NCBI RefSeq assembly: GCF_025666195.1
Contig: NZ_CP102592.1
Coordinates: 2,790,001 to 2,854,000, forward strand
Direction of reading: 5' to 3'
Source of the DNA: Xanthomonas sp. CFBP 8443
GTDB taxonomy: Bacteria; Pseudomonadota; Gammaproteobacteria; Xanthomonadales; Xanthomonadaceae
DNA: 64,000 nt
The position numbers and the translations under genes were made by a program. The notes under the pieces are model-generated. The model had not been told where the DNA came from. It did not search any database and saw only the letters and a list, made by a program, of their open reading frames with translations. This document shows, one piece after another, positions 44,801-52,142 of this stretch. Every line of letters begins with the position of its first letter. The stretch's first letter is position 1.

Positions 44801-45361
44801 GTCGGCATAGCGGCGCAGCTGGGTCAGCGCGCGCACCGCGTCGGCGTCGCTGGCCGGCGTCGCCTTGCTCGCCAGCACCAGGCGCATGATCGGTTCGGTG
44901 GACGGATTGAAGCGCAGCAGCACCGGCGCCTTGGCTTCCAGCGGCAGCTCCAGCGCCTCCATCTTGTCGCGCACCTCCAGGCTGGCCTGGTCCATGTTGG
45001 TGCCCCAGGCGAACTCCAGCACCACGTCGCTCTGTCCGGTGCGCGACACCGACTTGAGCTTGCGCAGGTTCTTGACCACGCCGACCGCTTCCTCGACCGG
45101 CTCGGTCACCAGCGTCTCGATCTCCGACGGCGCCGCACCGGTGTACTCGGTGCGCACGGTCAGGGTCGGATAGCTCAGGTCGGGCAGCAGATTGACCTTG
45201 AGGCTGTTCAACGCGATCACGCCGAACAGCAGCAGCGTCACCGTGGCCATGGCGATGGTGACGCGGCGGCGCGTGGCGAATTCGACCAGCCCGCCGCCGT
45301 GCACGCCGGGTGGCGTGTGTTCGTGCGGATCGCTGCCGTGATCGGAACCGGCGCTGGTCAT
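41843..45361 (-). CDS. RND efflux permease, first subunit, with low-complexity insertions
   Basis: A 1172-residue RND permease, about 140 residues longer than its partner. It starts with a His/Asp-rich cytosolic tail (SDHGSDPHEHTPPGVHGGG), then FATRRRVTIAMATVTLLLFG. Porter-domain motifs include PDLSYPTLTVRTEYTGAAP and VAGVAAVKVGGGLEDEIQVD. Helix 4 reads GGLALATGLVVDDSIVVLESIAKARERG. Two insertions stand out: an Ala/Ser-rich stretch near 278-325 (AADAAMQQMYAIAASTGSEA, AAASAAQSASSSSTTT) and a basic/hydrophobic segment near 575-625 between helices 6 and 7. The start shares one base with the fusion-protein stop (TGATG). A heteromeric pump with the second permease is likely. Confidence 0.92.
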   Translation of the reverse strand: MTSAGSDHGSDPHEHTPPGVHGGGLVEFATRRRVTIAMATVTLLLFGVIALNSLKVNLLPDLSYPTLTVRTEYTGAAPSEIETLVTEPVEEAVGVVKNLRKLKSVSRTGQSDVVLEFAWGTNMDQASLEVRDKMEALELPLEAKAPVLLRFNPSTEPIMRLVLASKATPASDADAVRALTQLRRYADEDLKKKLEPVAGVAAVKVGGGLEDEIQVDIDQQRLAQLSLPIDNVITRLKEENINISGGRLEQGSQRYLVRTVNQFADLEEIRNLLLTTQGAGSNAADAAMQQMYAIAASTGSEAALAAASAAQSASSSSTTTIAGGMPVRLKDVAEVRQGYKEREAIIRLGGKEAVELAIYKEGDANTVSTAASLRKRLEQLKTQIPPDVELTTLEDQSRFIEHAIGDVKKDAVIGGLLAILIIFLFLRDGWSTFVISLSLPVSIVATFFFMGQLGLSLNVMSLGGLALATGLVVDDSIVVLESIAKARERGLSILDAAIAGTREVSMAVVASTLTTIAVFLPLVFVEGVAGQLFRDQALTVAIAIAISLVVSMTLIPMLSSLKGRPPLAFPAEPEQPQWQPQRGWLKPVAMGRRGAAAAVRGSFFGAAWLVVRLWRGGVAVVAPVMRKASDLAMAPYARAERGYLRLLPGALVRPWLVLGLAALAFAATLAVVPMLGADLIPQLAQDRFEMTVKLPAGTPLRQTDALVRELQEKHGKDAGVQALYGVSGSGTRLDASPTESGENIGKLTIAMAGGGSEQFEAQQSDRMRATMRNHPGVQVGFSRPELFSFSTPLEIELRGQDLETIQHAGQKLTAMLRGNGHYADVKSTVEEGFPEIQIRFDQERAGALGLTTRQIADVVVKKVRGDVATRYSFRDRKIDVLVRAQQSDRASVDSIRRLIVNPGSSRPVTLDAVADVVATTGPSEIHRADQIRVAIVSANLRDIDLGGAVREVQDMVAREPLGAGVGMHIGGQGEELAQSAKSLLFAFGLAIFLVYLVMASQFESLLHPFVILFTIPLAMVGAVLALLLSGKPVSVVVFIGLILLVGLVTKNAIILIDKVNQLREEGVAKREALIEGARSRLRPIIMTTLCTLFGFLPLAVAAGEGAEVRAPMAITVIGGLLVSTLLTLVVIPVVYDRLDRRADGYYAERGQRARKRLQGLAGSAGTDAGEPA

Positions 45362-46485
45362 CAGTGCGCTCCGACCGCGGCACCGCCGCCGGTGCCGGCG
45401 GCCTCGCGCTGCGGCGCGATCACCTGCACGCGGCTACCGTCGCGCAGCGCCACCTTGCCGGCGGTGACCACTTGGTCGCCGGGCTGCAGCCCGGCGCGGA
45501 TCTCCACCCACGGACCTTCGGAATAGCCCAGCGTCACCGGCACCCGCGCCACCTTGCCGGCAGCGACCTTGAACACCGCCGGCTCGCCGTCGTCGAGCAG
45601 CGCCAGGCGCGGCACCACCAGCGCATCGGCGCGCTGGTCGTAGTCGATGCGGATGCGCCCGAACATGCCCGGCTGCAACGCCTCTGCGCCCTCTTCGAAC
45701 GCGCACACCACGCGGAACGTGCCGCTGCCCGAATCCACCACCGGCGCGATGCGGTCGACCCTGCCCAGGTACTGCTTGCCCGGCAGCGCATCGGCCAGCA
45801 GGGTCACCGGCTGCCCGGCCTTGAGCGTGGCCAGCTCGCGCTCGGGCACGTTGAGCGTGGCCTCCAGGCGCGAGTCGTCGACGATGCGGAAGATCGGGGT
45901 GTTGATCTGCACGAAGTTGCCGGTCTTGATCGAGCGCGACGCGATCACCCCGGAAATCGGCGCGACCACCGTGGCGTAGGACAGTTCCAGCGACGCCAGC
46001 TGGTGCTGCGCGCGCACGTTGGCCAGGTCGTACTTGATCTGGTCGACATCGGCGGCGCTGACCAGCTGCTGGCCGACCAGCTGCTGCGAGCGCCGGTAGT
46101 TGTTCTCCAGCTTGCGCAGCTGCGCCTCGCTCTGCGCCACCGCCAATCGCGCGCGGTCGGGGTCCAGCCGTACCAGCGGCTGGCCGGCGCGGACCTGCTG
46201 GCCCTCCTCGGCCAGCACCGCCAGCGCCACCCCGGAGGTCTTGGCCACCACCTGCGATTCGGCGCGCGCCTCCAGCGCGGCGGTGCCGCTGTAGCTGGCC
46301 GCCACCGCGCGGCGGGTCACATTGGCCACCTCGACCGGGACCGCGTCCGGCGCCTTCTCGGCCTCTTTCTGCTTGGCCTGGGCATCGCCGGCGGCCGGCT
46401 TGCAGCCGCCGAGCAGCAGCGTGGAGGTGATCAACAGCGCGGCGGCGCAGCTGGCGGTGCGTCGGCGCGTGGAATATCGCGTCAT
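45361..46485 (-). CDS. RND efflux periplasmic adaptor (membrane fusion) lipoprotein
   Basis: A 374-residue precursor with a lipobox LLLGGC (Cys28). It has the HlyD/AcrA-type layout: a barrel/lipoyl segment (VTRRAVAASYSGTAALEARAESQVVAKTSGVALAVLAEEG split over residues 55-100), a coiled-coil hairpin (RLAVAQSEAQLRKLENNYRRSQQLV), the second lipoyl half (VVAPISGVIASRSIKTGNFV) and a C-terminal barrel (VGARLQPGDQVV-like GLQPGDQVVTAGKVALRDGS). It bridges the two RND permeases to an outer-membrane channel encoded elsewhere. The ATG at 46485 begins the signal peptide; longer upstream starts lack one. It is first gene of the efflux operon. Confidence 0.92.
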   Translation of the reverse strand: MTRYSTRRRTASCAAALLITSTLLLGGCKPAAGDAQAKQKEAEKAPDAVPVEVANVTRRAVAASYSGTAALEARAESQVVAKTSGVALAVLAEEGQQVRAGQPLVRLDPDRARLAVAQSEAQLRKLENNYRRSQQLVGQQLVSAADVDQIKYDLANVRAQHQLASLELSYATVVAPISGVIASRSIKTGNFVQINTPIFRIVDDSRLEATLNVPERELATLKAGQPVTLLADALPGKQYLGRVDRIAPVVDSGSGTFRVVCAFEEGAEALQPGMFGRIRIDYDQRADALVVPRLALLDDGEPAVFKVAAGKVARVPVTLGYSEGPWVEIRAGLQPGDQVVTAGKVALRDGSRVQVIAPQREAAGTGGGAAVGAH

Positions 46486-46701
46486 CGTCGTGTCCCTGGT
46501 GGATGGCGTGAATGGTGTTGTAGGTAAGTAGATCACCTGATGACGCCAAGGTGAATGAGCCAAAGGTCATGGTGCCCGCCCTCCGTGCCATGTGCGGAGA
46601 CAGGGGACTGTTTCGGAGCCGCGAAAGGCCAGGCTATACTCGGGTCGTTCCGTGTTCCCCCACGCCGGAACCCCCAGTCCCGTCCTCCGGACCACGAAAC
46701 C

Positions 46702-47100
46702 ATGCGCACGCAGCCGCTAGCCGCTTGTTTTGCTCTGGCCGTACTCGCTTCTCTCGGGATCACCCCGGCAGCGGCGCAGACCGTGCCGGCGCCCGCCGCT
46801 CCCGCTCCAGCCACCGCTCCGGCTCCGGCAGCCTCCGCTGCTCCCGCCGCCGGCAATGCCGCCAACGGCAAGCTGCTGACCTATACCTGTCAGGGCTGCC
46901 ACGGCGTCACCGGCTACAAGAATGCCTATCCGAGCTACCGCATTCCCAAGATCGGCGGCCAATCGGCGCAGTACCTGACCCAGGCGCTGACCGAATACCG
47001 GCTCGGCAAGCGCAAGCACCCGACCATGCAGGCCCAGGCGGAAAGCTTCTCCGACCAGGATATCGCCGACATCGCCGCTTTCCTGACCACCCTCAAGTAG
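46702..47100 (+). CDS. Periplasmic c-type cytochrome (class I, single heme)
   Basis: A 132-residue exported cytochrome. The signal peptide ends PAAAQ near residue 26, followed by a Pro/Ala linker (PAPAAPAPATAPAPAAS). The heme motif CQGCH is at 63-67 and the probable axial Met is in HPTMQAQ (Met109). FSDQDIADIAAFLTTL forms the C-terminal helix. Length and sequence fit the c553/c5 group that shuttles electrons near terminal oxidases. A second, similar cytochrome follows 7 bases later, so the two are an operon and probably work in the same chain. Confidence 0.92.
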   Translation: MRTQPLAACFALAVLASLGITPAAAQTVPAPAAPAPATAPAPAASAAPAAGNAANGKLLTYTCQGCHGVTGYKNAYPSYRIPKIGGQSAQYLTQALTEYRLGKRKHPTMQAQAESFSDQDIADIAAFLTTLK

Positions 47101-47107
47101 CCTTCCC

Positions 47108-47569
47108 ATGCCGAAAGCCGAGCACGCACTGCGTCCCGCCATCGTCCTGCTTGCTGCCCTGTGGTTGGGGGCATGTTCGCAATCGCAGGTTGAATCCACC
47201 AGCCAGTCCGCCGGCGACGCCGGCCATGCCAGTGGCGAGCACGGCTCCGGCTCGTCCGCCGGCCTGCCCACCGGGCGTGTCGCCGCCGGCGAGAAGCTGG
47301 CCAACGCCAAGGGCAAGGCCACCGGGCAGAGCTGCATCGACTGCCACGGTGCCGACGGCAACGCGCCGATCGACCCGACCTACCCCAAGCTCGGCGGCCA
47401 GTACGGCGACTACATCGCCCATGCGCTACAGGCCTACCGCGCCGGCGATCGCCAGCATCCGCTGATGACCCCGCAGGCGACGCCGCTCAGCGACCAGGAC
47501 GTCGCCGATCTGGCGGCGTACTTCGGTTCGCGCGCCACCCAGCTGCGCGACATGCACGGCCTGAAGTAA
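47108..47569 (+). CDS. Lipoprotein c-type cytochrome (class I, single heme)
   Basis: A 153-residue cytochrome whose signal ends LWLGAC with Cys23 as lipid anchor, so it is membrane-tethered, unlike its neighbour. A Ser/Gly/His-rich linker precedes the heme motif CIDCH (76-80). PTYPKLGGQYGDYIAHALQAY follows, with likely Met120 in HPLMTPQATPLSDQDVADLAAYF. The core (KLGGQ, DYI, ALQAYR, HPLM, SDQDVADLAAYF) is parallel to that of the upstream protein, which suggests an old duplication. No terminator was found before the REP element at 47731. Confidence 0.9.
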   Translation: MPKAEHALRPAIVLLAALWLGACSQSQVESTSQSAGDAGHASGEHGSGSSAGLPTGRVAAGEKLANAKGKATGQSCIDCHGADGNAPIDPTYPKLGGQYGDYIAHALQAYRAGDRQHPLMTPQATPLSDQDVADLAAYFGSRATQLRDMHGLK

Positions 47570-47730
47570 CCGCGAGCGCTGGCGCCGCTTCCTGCCGCCA
47601 GTCCGCGCGGCAAACGCGGCGGCGCCGGCTTCGGGTGCCGGGCTTCATGGCGCCGGCCGAGATCGACTGAGGGTGCACGCGCTTTCCGAATCGGGCGTGA
47701 TCGCCCGCATGTCGGCGGCGAGCCGCTCTT

Positions 47731-47800
47731 CTGTAGGAGCGGCTTCGGCCGCGACACGCGTTACCGATAGATTCTGTCGCGGCTGAAGCCGCTCCTACAG
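47731..47800. repeat. REP-type palindromic element
   Basis: Arms CTGTAGGAGCGGCTTCGGCC (47731 onward) and ...GGCTGAAGCCGCTCCTACAG (to 47800) are reverse complements over 26 bases with one mismatch. It lies between the rightward cytochromes and the leftward membrane-protein gene. The rest of the 328-base gap (47570-47897) shows no gene. Confidence 0.9.
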
Positions 47801-47897
47801 GATGCAGGCGTCTGCATGCGGCGGATCGCTGTCGCATCCATGCCGCAATCATGGCTGCCTGGATGCCGCAGCAGCGCAATGCGCACGCGCTCGGCGC

Positions 47898-49577
47898 CTA
47901 CTTCACGCTGCCGTTGTCTTCCTGCAGGCCCGGCTTGAACGGCACGTCCGGCGGCGGGCGTGCGCTGGCGGGCTGGTCGTTGAGGTTCGGATCGGTGATG
48001 CCGCAGCCGCCGCCCAGCTGCAGGATCGAAACCACGCAGGAAATGCTGCTGGTGGTGCCGGGAATCGGGATGTTGACGGTCTTGACGCCGCGTCGCACCC
48101 ACTCTTCCAGCAGCGTCGCGTTCGGCAGCCAGTACTTGTCGAACGAGGTCGGCTTGTAGTCGTACGGCGGGCGCTTGAGCCACTCACCGGCCTTGGCGAT
48201 CTGGTCGCGCGACCAGCTGTCGGTCTCGGTGCCGGGCGCACCGCGCGGCGGCGCCTTGCCCTGCCCTTCGCCGCCAGGCACGCGCACGCTGCCATCGCCA
48301 TTGAACAGGCCATTGCGCTGGCCGGCGCCGGCATCGCCGGCGCGGTTGCGCGCCGATGCGCCCCAGTCGTCGCCGCGCTGCGGCGTCGCCCAACCGCCGT
48401 CGTGCGCGACCGCGGCCGGACCGCTGCCCGGCGCGGCCGCCCGGCTGCCGGGCGGCGCGGCGCCGGTGCCGGCTGGCGCCTGGGTCTCCGCCTTGCCTTG
48501 TGCGGCGGTGCTGGACTGAGCCGCAGACTGCGCCGCAGCCGCGGCGTTCGCCGGCGCGCTTGCGGTCGCGTCGGATGGCTGCACGGGCGGCGCCACGACC
48601 GGCGCCGCCGCCGTGGCCGGCGTCGGCAGTTCGATCTGCCGCACCTGCGGCGCCTCGGCCGTGCGCAGCGTCGGCGCGGGTTCGCGCGGACGGATCTGGG
48701 GCACCTGCACCTGGACCTGCGGCAGCGGCGCCGGCACTTCGCGCTCGCGCACCTGCAATTGCGGCGCCGGCGGGCGCGGCACCGCGACCTCGCGCGGACG
48801 GATCTGCGCCACGATCGGGACCTCGGTGACCACGTCGATCTGGCGCTCGGTCACCTGCACGCTCGGCGGCGCGATCTCGCGCGGGGTCAGCGCCGGTTCG
48901 CGCACGCTGGGCGGCGGCAGCACGAAATCGCTGCGCGGCTGCGCGGTCTCGGTGACCTGCAGCGGCTGCTCCGGCGGCGGCGGCGGCGGGCTGGCCACCG
49001 CCTGTGCCGCGCTCGCCGGCGTGGCGGACGCGGCACGCGCCGCGGCGGCGGTCTGCGCTGCGGCGGTCGCCGCGGCCTGGCGCGCTGCCGCCGCGGCGGC
49101 CTGCTGTGCGGCCGCGGCGTCCTGCGCGGCCGCGCCGCCGCCGGTCTCGGCCGGCGTGCCGCGGCCGACGAATTCCACCTGCACGCGCCCGGCCTCGCCC
49201 GCGTCCGGACGCGGCGGCAGCAGGCGCACGAACGCCACCCACAGCAGAAACAGCGCGAACAACAGATGCAACGCCAGGCTGACCAGCGCCGCGATCCGCC
49301 GCCACCAGCGCTGGTCGTAAGGTGCCGGATCCCAGTCCTGCCACCACAGGCGACGGAATGCCTGCCATGCGCTCAGTGCCGGCAGGCGCGCGGTCGGCGC
49401 TAGCGCCGGCGCCGGCAGCGCCGCGATCAGCTCGGAGGAGACGAACGGGCGCGGCTTGACCGGCTGCGAGGCGATCCAGTGCGCCCAGCCGTACGGCAGG
49501 CCGGTCCGGCGATCGCGCAACAGCTTGCGTGGCGAGCGCGCCAACAGCGCGTCGAGGATGTCGGTGGCGCGCGTCAC
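47898..49577 (-). CDS. TolA-like single-span membrane protein with Ala/Pro low-complexity region
   Basis: About 559 residues. An N-terminal cytosolic part (about 1-95; DILDALLARSPRKLLRDRR, Trp-rich WQAFRRLWWQDWDPAPYDQR) precedes one membrane helix (about 96-118). A very long Ala/Gln-rich then Pro/Val/Arg-rich low-complexity region follows (to about 430). The compact C-terminal domain has SWSRDQIAKAGEWLKRPPYD, FDKYWLPNATLLEEWVRRG and two cysteines in SISCVVSILQLGGGCGITD. The plan resembles TolA/TonB energy transducers, but no TolA or TonB C-terminal fold is recognisable. From memory, similar Xanthomonas proteins are called transmembrane repetitive proteins. The start is uncertain: GTG at 49577 (16 bases after nfuA) or GTG at 49634 inside nfuA. 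Confidence 0.72.
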   Translation of the reverse strand: MTRATDILDALLARSPRKLLRDRRTGLPYGWAHWIASQPVKPRPFVSSELIAALPAPALAPTARLPALSAWQAFRRLWWQDWDPAPYDQRWWRRIAALVSLALHLLFALFLLWVAFVRLLPPRPDAGEAGRVQVEFVGRGTPAETGGGAAAQDAAAAQQAAAAAARQAAATAAAQTAAAARAASATPASAAQAVASPPPPPPEQPLQVTETAQPRSDFVLPPPSVREPALTPREIAPPSVQVTERQIDVVTEVPIVAQIRPREVAVPRPPAPQLQVREREVPAPLPQVQVQVPQIRPREPAPTLRTAEAPQVRQIELPTPATAAAPVVAPPVQPSDATASAPANAAAAAQSAAQSSTAAQGKAETQAPAGTGAAPPGSRAAAPGSGPAAVAHDGGWATPQRGDDWGASARNRAGDAGAGQRNGLFNGDGSVRVPGGEGQGKAPPRGAPGTETDSWSRDQIAKAGEWLKRPPYDYKPTSFDKYWLPNATLLEEWVRRGVKTVNIPIPGTTSSISCVVSILQLGGGCGITDPNLNDQPASARPPPDVPFKPGLQEDNGSVK

Positions 49578-49593
49578 CGGCGTCGCGGAGGAA

Positions 49594-50190
49594 TCAGGCC
49601 GCGGTGTCGCGCGGGATGTACGGCGCGCTGCCACTGTCGTGGTCGGTGGCGTCGCGCACGGCGGTGATGCCCGGCACGCGCCCCATCAGCGTCTTCTCGA
49701 TGCCCTGCTTCAGGGTCACGTCGGCCATGCCGCAACCGTGGCAGCCGCCGCCGAAGCGCAGCAGCACCACGCCCTCGGCCGACACTTCCTGCACCGCCAC
49801 CCGGCCGCCATGCTGGGCCAACTGCGGATTGACCTCGTTCTCGACCACCCAGCGCACCCGCTCGACTAGCGACGCGGCCTCGCCCGGCGCCTCACCCTTG
49901 ATCTTCGGTGCCTTGATCGTCAGTTGCTGGCCGGTGCCCTGGGTGACGTAGTCGATCTCGGCACCGTCCAGCCAGCCGACGCTGTCGGCGGCGACGTACA
50001 GGGTGAAGCCGGCGCAATCGATCGCCCATTCGTCGCCGGCCAGGTCCGCCGGCTCGGCGAACTCCAGCCGCGCGTCGGCGCGTGCGGTGCCGGGGTCGAC
50101 CGCGCTCAGGCGCACGCCCATGCCGGGCACGGCCTCGCGTTCGAGCAGTTTGCGGAAATGGGTCTGCGCGTTGTCGGAGATCTGGATCAT
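49594..50190 (-). CDS. nfuA: Fe-S biogenesis protein NfuA
   Basis: NfuA carries [4Fe-4S] clusters to apo-proteins, important under oxidative or iron stress. The 198-residue protein has an N-terminal degenerate A-type domain ([41 protein letters not shown]) and a C-terminal Nfu domain ([41 protein letters not shown]) with the cluster cysteines Cys150 and Cys153. The A-type domain lacks the canonical cysteines, as in E. coli NfuA. Divergent from phhB at 50282. Confidence 0.96.
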   Translation of the reverse strand: MIQISDNAQTHFRKLLEREAVPGMGVRLSAVDPGTARADARLEFAEPADLAGDEWAIDCAGFTLYVAADSVGWLDGAEIDYVTQGTGQQLTIKAPKIKGEAPGEAASLVERVRWVVENEVNPQLAQHGGRVAVQEVSAEGVVLLRFGGGCHGCGMADVTLKQGIEKTLMGRVPGITAVRDATDHDSGSAPYIPRDTAA

Positions 50191-50281
50191 GCGGTTATTC
50201 TAGCGCTTCCACGCGATCGGCTCATCGCAAACTTTCCCCATCGGCGGCGCGTTCAGCCGCCCCGCCGCGGAGGCTCCGAAC

Positions 50282-50623
50282 ATGAACGACCTGATCCCGC
50301 TCGCACAGGCCCATTGCGCACCCTGCAAGGGCAGCGAATACAAGCTCACCCAGGCGCGCCTGGCCGAACTGCTGCCGCAGGTACCCGGCTGGGAACTGGT
50401 CGAGAACGGCATGGCGATCAGCCGCACATTCCGCTTCCCCGACTACTACCGCACGCTGGCGTTCGTGAACGCGCTGGCCTGGATCGCGCACCGCGAGGAC
50501 CACCACCCCGACCTGGGCGTGCATTACGACCGCGTGGTGGTGCGCTATTCCACCCACGACGTCGGCGGCCTCAGCGAAAACGACTTCATCTGCGCCGCCA
50601 AGGCGTCGGCCCTTCCGGAATGA
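50282..50623 (+). CDS. phhB: 4a-hydroxytetrahydrobiopterin dehydratase (PCD)
   Basis: PhhB dehydrates the carbinolamine pterin formed by phenylalanine hydroxylase, regenerating the cofactor. The 113-residue protein has [20 protein letters not shown] and the family signature [29 protein letters not shown], split over residues 70-98 with the catalytic His-His-Pro at 75-77. The ATG at 50282 follows a CGGAGG-like stretch. It overlaps the next gene by four bases (ATGA). Phenylalanine hydroxylase is not in the window. Confidence 0.94.
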   Translation: MNDLIPLAQAHCAPCKGSEYKLTQARLAELLPQVPGWELVENGMAISRTFRFPDYYRTLAFVNALAWIAHREDHHPDLGVHYDRVVVRYSTHDVGGLSENDFICAAKASALPE

Positions 50624-51072
50624 ACGCCATGCCCATCGTGTCCCCTCGTTGCACCCGCTTGCCGGCGCTCGCCGGCCTCGCTGCCGCCGTGCTGCTGGGC
50701 GGCTGCGGCAAATCCGAACAGTCGCAGACCCAGGCCGTGGCGGCGCCGCCGACCGAGGTCGCCGCGGTGCAGACCCCGCCGCCGGACTATCCGATCGAAC
50801 TGGCCTGCGCCGGGCTCGGCGGCAAGGCGGTGCTGAAAGTGGTGGTCGGCGTGGAAGGCAAGCCGACCGACGTGCAGTTGGTCAGCAGCAGCGGCCAGCC
50901 CAAGCTCGACGCCTCGGCGCAGCAGCGCGTGCGCGAATGGGTGTTCAAGCCCGCCACCCGCAATGGCCAGGCGGTACCGTGGACGATCCAGGTGCCGGTC
51001 AACTTCACCGTGCCGCAACCGCGCCCGGACCGCTGCTTCGCGCTCGACGCGCAGGCGCACGGCGCCGGCTGA
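50620..51072 (+). CDS. Lipoprotein with a TonB C-terminal-like domain
   Basis: A 150-residue precursor with a signal ending VLLGGC (lipid Cys29). A short linker leads into a TonB-C-type domain (about 55-135): [57 protein letters not shown] spread through it and [15 protein letters not shown]. There is no transmembrane helix or Pro-rich spacer of a true energy transducer, so TonB-like work is doubtful; it may be a small envelope protein using the fold for binding. Two cysteines (LACAG, DRCFA) could pair. The start ATG overlaps the phhB stop by four bases; ATG at 50629 is an alternative. Confidence 0.8.
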   Translation: MNAMPIVSPRCTRLPALAGLAAAVLLGGCGKSEQSQTQAVAAPPTEVAAVQTPPPDYPIELACAGLGGKAVLKVVVGVEGKPTDVQLVSSSGQPKLDASAQQRVREWVFKPATRNGQAVPWTIQVPVNFTVPQPRPDRCFALDAQAHGAG

Positions 51073-51189
51073 GCCGGGCCCGCCGGCCGCCCCCGAACGC
51101 ACCGTCGGCCGCGGCGGTGCGTCGCCTTCACACTCCGCCAGCCTCGCGCCCGCTTTCATCGCTGTCCCGACACAGGAGCCGCCTGGCGC

Positions 51190-52011
51190 ATGCTGGAAAT
51201 TTCGTCGCACAACGTCTGGATCGCCTTGGCGGTCACCCTGGCCGCCGGCCTGGCCACCGCCCTGGGCAGCGTGCTGGTGCTGTTCACCAAGGGTCCCAAC
51301 CCGCGCCTGCTCGCGTTCGGCCTGGCCTTCGCCGGCGGCGCAATGGTGTACGTGTCGCTGACCGAAATCCTCGGCAAGTCGATCACCTCGTTCACCAAGG
51401 CGTTCGATCCGAACCTGGGTTACGCCTACGCCACGCTGGCGTTCCTGGCCGGCATGGCGCTGATCGTGGTGATCGACCGGCTGGTACCCAACCCGCACGA
51501 AAGCCTCAACGCCAAGGATCCGCTGTTCCGCGACGACAACCGCGCCTACATCAAGCGCGTCGGCCTGCTGACCGCGGTGGCGATCACCGCGCACAACTTC
51601 CCGGAGGGCCTGGCGACGTTCTTCGCCACCCTGGAAAATCCCACCGTGGGCATGCCGCTGGCGTTCGCGATCGCCGTGCACAACATCCCCGAAGGCATCG
51701 CCATCGCGGTGCCGGTGCACTACGCCACCGGGCGCAAGTCCTATGCGTTCGCCGCCAGCCTGTTGTCCGGCCTGGCCGAGCCGATCGGCGCGATCATCGG
51801 CTATGCGGTGCTGTCGCGGTTCCTGTCCGAAGCGATCTTCGGCGCGGTGTTCGGGGTCATCGCCGGGGTGATGGTGTTCCTGGCCCTGGACGAACTGCTG
51901 CCCGCGGCCAAGCGCTACGCCAAGGGCCACGAGACCGTGTACGGCCTGGTCGCCGGCATGGCCACGCTGGCGCTGAGCCTGGTGCTGTTCCGCCTGTCCA
52001 CCACGCCCTGA
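51190..52011 (+). CDS. zupT: Zinc/divalent metal transporter ZupT (ZIP family)
   Basis: ZupT imports Zn2+ and other divalent metals across the inner membrane. The 273-residue protein has eight membrane helices, with a cytosolic loop near 100-120. Metal-site motifs HNFPEG (135-140) and HNIPEG (164-169) are in helices 4 and 5. The N-terminal GLATALGSVLVLF and the C-terminal VMVFLALDELLPAAKRYAKGHE are typical of bacterial ZupT. It stands alone, with 117 bases upstream and 131 downstream. No Zur-like operator was recognised. Confidence 0.95.
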   Translation: MLEISSHNVWIALAVTLAAGLATALGSVLVLFTKGPNPRLLAFGLAFAGGAMVYVSLTEILGKSITSFTKAFDPNLGYAYATLAFLAGMALIVVIDRLVPNPHESLNAKDPLFRDDNRAYIKRVGLLTAVAITAHNFPEGLATFFATLENPTVGMPLAFAIAVHNIPEGIAIAVPVHYATGRKSYAFAASLLSGLAEPIGAIIGYAVLSRFLSEAIFGAVFGVIAGVMVFLALDELLPAAKRYAKGHETVYGLVAGMATLALSLVLFRLSTTP

Positions 52012-52142
52012 GCCGGCTGTCGCGCACTGGCTGAACGGATGCCAGCGCGGCGTCGTGGCGATGCGGCGAAGAAAGCTGGCAGACATGCAACCCGGAGCAT
52101 GCTGCGCGCGTCTTCAGCAATGCCACGTCGAAGAGGTGCCGC

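Noticed and set aside
42341..45526. 1061-codon rightward open frame
   Set aside because: This is the mirror of the RND permease gene in GC-rich DNA, with low-complexity His/Gln/Arg composition.
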